From contig NC_081543.1 in NCBI RefSeq assembly GCF_901000735.1, forward strand, positions 24,509,515 through 24,573,514: a stretch of 64,000 bases of DNA. The letters are read 5' to 3'. Position 1 is the stretch's first letter; each line of letters starts with the position of its first letter. Origin of the DNA: Corylus avellana. Lineage: Eukaryota > Streptophyta > Magnoliopsida > Fagales > Betulaceae. Below the pieces are notes generated by a model. That model ran no database searches, was not told where the DNA came from, and worked only from the letters and a program-made list of their open reading frames with translations. Of this stretch, positions 59,429 through 64,000 are shown piece by piece. Made by a program: the position numbers and the translations under genes.

Positions 59429-60673
59429 GACACTGGTATGTAATATTATAAGGAGCTTGTTCTCCAAACATTTCTTTTCGTAATCATTCAGTGCTCATTC
59501 AATATTCATTATGAAATCATTCTGTCATTGTAATAACTTCCTTTAAACAAACAATCTGTTTAACAAGTTAATCACTCAATAAAACATCTAAGTATGCACC
59601 ATCACATGTTATCAACCTCTAAAATACTTTAATATCATTGAACATATATCTTATAAGAGAAATTTAGATCATGTCACTATATTATATCACTGTATTATAT
59701 TGTCTTTCAACTCTTACCTTTATGCTTCAATTTACCTCAAGAATAATAATCCATTATCTTTACTTAGTAAAAGAAAATTATATCAAAAGCTTTGGCATGT
59801 AACTAAAATTTCTCATAATTTCATATCCACTAATGCCTCAAAATTTAAATATTATCCACAACCTAGGAGCATCAATTCATCCTCAAAACTTTAAGCATCA
59901 CTTCAATATAATTTACCTCAATTACAGAAAACCTAGCACCTCAAATTCTAAGAATCACCTCAAAGATTTCGTGAATTGTACCTTAAAGTCATCACAATCA
60001 TTTGAAAATATCAAAATCCTTAAACCACAACTTTATATCTCAAAATACCTTATAGATTCTAGGGTATACCTTATTTGCATTTATCACTGCAATACTTAAG
60101 CATTCACTTCATGCCACTACGTAATCCTTATTCATCAATCCATATATTATAACATCAATCATAGTATCATTATTGTCATCGACTAAACCTTAGCCATTAC
60201 CAAAAACTCATATAAACTCTTATATCATTAATTCAGTTCAAGAATCATTTCACAACCGACATCCATAAGACCATTCATTACCCAATCACTTACACAATTT
60301 GTCTCACAACCTAAATCCATAAAACCATTTTGTCACCAAGTTAATTTCACAAATCATCTCGCAACCTAAATCTATAAAATCATCATACGATTTTTAAATC
60401 ATGATCAATAATCTTTTCTAAATCCTCGAGACACCTTAAAATATACCCTTATCAATCGATACTCTAGAAAACTGTCGCAAATCCAAATAGGCAGATACTA
60501 TAGATCACAATCTATCTATAAAATAAAAATTCATCTCCGTCATTAACATGATCACAATAATAAAATCCTCCAAATTAATCACACTAAGATGATTTTTGTT
60601 TTTAACAAAAAAATTAACCATTAGAAAAATGCTCATGCATCATTTGAAAAGTCTGCCAGAACCTTATAACCTT
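59242..60673. other. Internal region of the LARD-like element, 5' side
   Basis: A long T run at 59398-59425, then AT-rich sequence with many 'cctcaaa' and 'aaatcat' motifs. No coding domain in either strand. Confidence 0.45.
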
Positions 60674-60690
60674 TGCTCTGATACCAAAAT

Positions 60691-62301
60691 TGTAACATCC
60701 CCAGCCCGTTAAGGCTGAGTTTGCCACTTTTCTTCTTTTACAACAAAAGTTCTAGCAAAGATCTATAAGGTCTATCAGAGTACTTGATTTTAAAGGATAC
60801 AAAAAAATGTATAAAACATTATTCAAGAGATTTTATTACAAGCGAAATTAGAAAACATTAAACTTTAGTTGCGGAATATCATATCATTACAATAACTTAT
60901 ATGAAAAGACTTTGAAAATTAATAATTATCCCCACCCCATTCCGGCCTCCTATTCCAGCATCCTTTCTACCTGAAAACAAGAAATAAAACTGAATGAGCC
61001 CAAAGGGGGCCCAGCAAGTAAAATCCACAACCATAAATAGTTTTACTCCTTGTTCTCAATTTTGAAAATCATTTTCGCAAATAAATATAATTCTAGCCAT
61101 AATAATATCTGTATGTACGGTTGCATCTCCCGTAACATATACATACTATTACATCTAGTAATAGATCATCGTTGTAAATCATCTTTATAAATCGTCATCA
61201 TAATGCATCATTATAAATAATCTTTATAAATCATCTCTGTAAATCATCATAGCATATCATCGTTGAAAANNNNNNNNNNNNNNNNNNNNNNNNNNNNNNN
61301 NNNNNNNNNNNNNNNNNNNNNNNNNNNNNNNNNNNNNNNNNNNNNNNNNNNNNNNNNNNNNNNNNNNNNGTTTATCATTTTTTTTCTTTCTTATAATCAT
61401 CATCATTTCTCAACTTTCTTTTCTTAAAATGGAAACTTTTCCAAATATAAACTTGTTGTGCTTAAAAAGCATTTAAAGAAATATAAACTTTCTAAATAAT
61501 TCTTTTAGAAATCCTTCATGCATGCAACATATCTCCATGACAGGTAAATAAAATAATCATTTACAGCTTGATACAAGAATATATAAATAGCATGACATGA
61601 AGTAATTTTAGAAGGGGTAGTGAATTTACTTACCTCTAGACTGAAGCTAGAAGTGGTATGAAGGAATCTAGTTGCTCCAATATGACTAACACCACTAGTA
61701 TATCTTTTGAAACTACTTTCTAAAGTCCCCTATCTCTTGTGTTCTTTCTTTCTTGTAGCGCTTGGTCTCGCCCTTTCTCTCTCTGTTCTGAGTAAACACT
61801 CTTAGAAAGAAGAAAGACCGAGTAAAAAGCGGAAGAAGGAAGAATATATGCAAGAGATGGGAGAGGAGATGAGTGGTGAAAATTCTGAAGGAGAAGAGCT
61901 CTATTTATAGGAGAAAATCAAACACTATTCTACCGTTAATTTACAATTATACCCTCATTTTACTATTTCACCAACCCTATACTATTTCACCAACCCTATA
62001 CTATTCTACCTTCAATTTACAATTATACCCTCATTTTACTATTTCACCAACCCTATACTATTTCACCAACCCTATACTATTCTACCAACCCTATACTATT
62101 CTACCTATATTATTCTACCTTCTTATTCTACCATCCTTATACCTACCATTTACTATCCTATTATATCACCAATTACCATTCTCTAATTACTACTCTCATA
62201 AATTTCCCAAGAATTAAAATCCTTAGCTACAATGGATATTAAAATAACATCATTATCAAAATAATCTATTTAAATAGCTTTGAAAATTCTGGGACACTAC
62301 A
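60691..62301 (-). repeat. 5' LTR of the LARD-like element, with assembly gap
   Basis: Same ends as the left LTR. It is interrupted by 100 N at 61270-61369, which replace what is about 365 bp in the intact copy (about 55460-55818). The aligned parts differ by few substitutions plus minisatellite length, so insertion is fairly recent. Confidence 0.85.
61270..61369. other. Assembly gap, 100 N
   Basis: Exactly 100 N inside the 5' LTR; the true missing length estimated from the other LTR is about 365 bp. Confidence 1.
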
Positions 62302-62420
62302 ACGTATCTGATGAAAAATATTTTCGTGCTACAGACTATATAATTGACACAAACAAAGCAAAGATGGTTATTAAAATGAATGATGCATTTAGGAAGAAGT
62401 GGCTACTTAACTATATTTGA
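62302..62420 (+). pseudogene. C-terminal end of Harbinger ORF1 after the insertion
   Basis: Following the duplicated acgta, the reading continues in the ORF1 frame (SDEKYFRATDYIIDT ... FRKKWLLNYI) to a TGA at 62418-62420. It restores the expected helical C-terminus of this protein class, supporting that the retroelement split a once continuous exon. Confidence 0.7.
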
Positions 62421-62860
62421 TAGTTAAGTACGGGATGGCTTGGTAGGGGATGTAGGACTAATTAGCTTTTAACTATATTTGGGACAATTTGTTAGCTTTT
62501 AATTTGACATGTATGCACTTCTATATTTAATTTGACGTGTTTTTAATTTGATATTTATGCACACCTATGTGTAATTTGACGTGTGTTTTTAATTTGACAT
62601 GTATGCACACCTATGTTTAATTTGACCTGTATGTACTCTTATGTTTAATTTGACCTGTATGCACTCTTATGTTATGTATACATGCAATTAAGCCTACTAT
62701 TTATTAGCTCGTCTTTTAGATGTTATTCAGATTAACCTAAATTATTTGTATATTCTCTTCATGATACTTCACTTAATGTGTGATTTGAACTGAAACCAAT
62801 TTGTAATATGACCAAACAAAACTAATTTACTTGGTTTGAATGTCATATGAGATGTAGACA
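62421..62860. other. Spacer between the two Harbinger ORFs
   Basis: AT-rich, with four or five near copies of tttaatttgacatgtatgca (62480-62665), a short tandem repeat. No coding signal. Confidence 0.6.
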
Positions 62861-64000
62861 TGAGTGAGGATTCCATGAATGACATAGACACGTATGACAT
62901 AGACGAGGATGACAACTAGGTGGATGACATAGACGAGGATGACATAGACATGGGTGAGTGGGGACCTGACAATCCATATTACATTTACCAACATTGGTAC
63001 GATACACTAGAACAGTCTTCTGATCCTACCATCGATCCAGATGCTGATATGGGTGACGTAAGCGATAATGATGGCATGGATGATGAAATGAGTGATTTGG
63101 CCCTTTATGAGATGGAGCTAAAAATCATGGGATTACAACTAGAACTACATGAATTGGAATTTAGGTTAAAGGGTAAGCGAAGGAGAGGTGTACCTCAAAA
63201 GACTTCTGGTCTCACTGGAGCGATGTGGGTACATTGGGTTTTGCACAATTCTAACCAGAATGCATGCTATGAGTGATTTAGAATATAGTCGGCCACTTAT
63301 ATTGCTCTTTGTAACACATTAGAACAAAATGGGCTTTTACGCAACACCCGAGCTATTTAGGTAACAGAGCAACTGGCAGCATTTTGTTTGGTCATGTCAC
63401 AAGGTTGGTCGGCACTATCCGTGGCTGACAGGTTACAACGATCAACATACTTCGTAAGCATTTATGTTAGAAAATTGGCAAGAGCACTTTGTCAATTGGG
63501 GAAATCAATTTTATAACCCAATCTTGTTCCGCTACCACATCCCAATGTCGCCAATAACGTTATGTACTACCCATGGTTTACGATAAGATATCAAAACACT
63601 GTATTTTACATTTTACCAAAATGATAAATAGATGCTATCATGATGTTACTGTTTAAAGGCGAAATTATGTGTTGTATGTTTCAAATATGTTATTACTATT
63701 AACATCACTCCTACTAGCAGGATTGTATTGGGGCAATTGATGGAACACAAATAGATGCATGTGTATCAAGTAAAAAACATATTCACTACCAAGGTAGGAA
63801 GTGCACCACAACTTAAAATGTCATGTGCGTTGTGGATCTGGATCTTTGCTTCACATATGTTTATGCTAGATGGGAAGGGAGCATGCCTAACGCACGTATT
63901 TTCACAATGTACATTAACAATTCGAAGATAAAAATTTCCAACTCCAGTAGGAGGTATCGTACCATATTAGCTTCCCCAAAATTACAAAATAAATTGTTCT
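62861..64000 (+). pseudogene. PIF/Harbinger transposase (DDE_Tnp_4), decayed, runs off window
   Basis: An acidic N-terminus made of repeated gacatagacgaggatgac motifs has an in-frame TAG at about 62918. The conserved SGLTGAMWVHWVLHN block (about 63211) then leads to a TGA after NACYE. Further blocks are spread over frames with stops: TEQLAAFCLVMSQGWS (about 63365), LVPLPHPNVANN, then the nuclease core DCIGAIDGTQIDACV (about 63722; first catalytic Asp present), YQGRKCTTT followed by a stop, and NVMCVVDLDLCFTYVYARWEGS. The usual second catalytic 'HDARV' reads PNARI, so an acidic residue is lost. The remainder lies beyond 64000. Non-functional. Confidence 0.85.

Larger units (their letters stand above)
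54867..62306 (-). mobile_element. Non-autonomous LTR retrotransposon (LARD-like) nested in the Harbinger ORF1
   Basis: Element 54872-62301 on -, with perfect 5-bp target duplication acgta (54867-54871 and 62302-62306). LTRs begin TGTAGTGTCCC and end GGATGTTACA. A primer-binding site reading TGGTATCAGAGC, complementary to initiator tRNA-Met, lies just inside the right (5') LTR at 60674-60685. A purine tract AAGGAGGGAAGAT lies just before the left (3') LTR (56828-56840). The 3.9-kb internal region (56828-60690) shows no gag, protease, integrase, reverse transcriptase or RNase H. Size and lack of genes fit a large retrotransposon derivative mobilised in trans, most likely by a Gypsy relative (inference). 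Confidence 0.88.

Noticed and set aside
1..64000. tRNA, rRNA or snRNA genes
   Set aside because: None recognised by eye; a covariance-model scan would be needed to exclude short ones.

Overview
This is a 64 kb nuclear window from a flowering plant, most likely a woody core eudicot. The evidence is AT-rich spacer full of MITEs, Copia-type, LINE and LTR elements, spliced genes with GT/AG introns, and plant-specific protein families. The species cannot be named from sequence alone. Three runs of exactly 100 N (46427-46526, 50339-50438, 61270-61369) show that it is a scaffold with gaps of nominal size.

Only three host genes look intact. (1) An intronless cytosolic-type 6-phosphogluconate dehydrogenase on + (5650-7140). 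(2) A single-exon DUF1191 membrane protein on - (11023-11895). (3) A six-exon BTB/BACK protein of the POB1/LRB (light-response BTB) family on + (31356-43049). The six exons of this last gene join in phase to 556 codons. Its first intron is about 8.7 kb because a decayed LINE sits in it in antisense. A fragment of a DUF962/MPO1-like gene without a start codon lies at 1786-1971.

Layout. 1-5600: an LTR cut by the window edge, three MITEs (one with a perfect 9-bp target duplication), the DUF962 fragment and a GC-rich palindromic patch. 5650-14300: the 6PGDH and DUF1191 genes, two MITEs and a hAT-type MITE with 8-bp target duplication. 14838-25690: a segment also present in inverted form at 46543-50338, then about eight head-to-tail copies of an ~850-bp unit, two of them carrying insertions (a hAT-like element and a long foldback). 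27380-29613: a truncated Copia element on -. 29861-30935: a foldback element carrying pieces of a DUF506 gene in both arms, pointing in opposite directions. 31356-43140: the POB1/LRB gene. 43569-51411: a hAT MITE with perfect target duplication, then a repeated ~970-bp segment (44207-45177 and 50441-51411) bracketing two gaps and a misplaced inverted contig. 52800-64000: a decayed PIF/Harbinger transposon whose Myb-like ORF1 was cut by a 7.4-kb non-autonomous LTR retrotransposon. That element carries no gag-pol but has a 220-codon ORF on the strand opposite to its LTRs.

The host genes do not form a pathway; they are islands in repeats. The observations I rate highest are the DUF506 hairpin-forming element, the large LTR derivative with its antisense coiled-coil/EAR-motif ORF nested in the Harbinger element, the tandem array with A-rich junctions, and the occupied/empty site pair that exposes both a mobile-element polymorphism and a probable haplotig scaffolding error.
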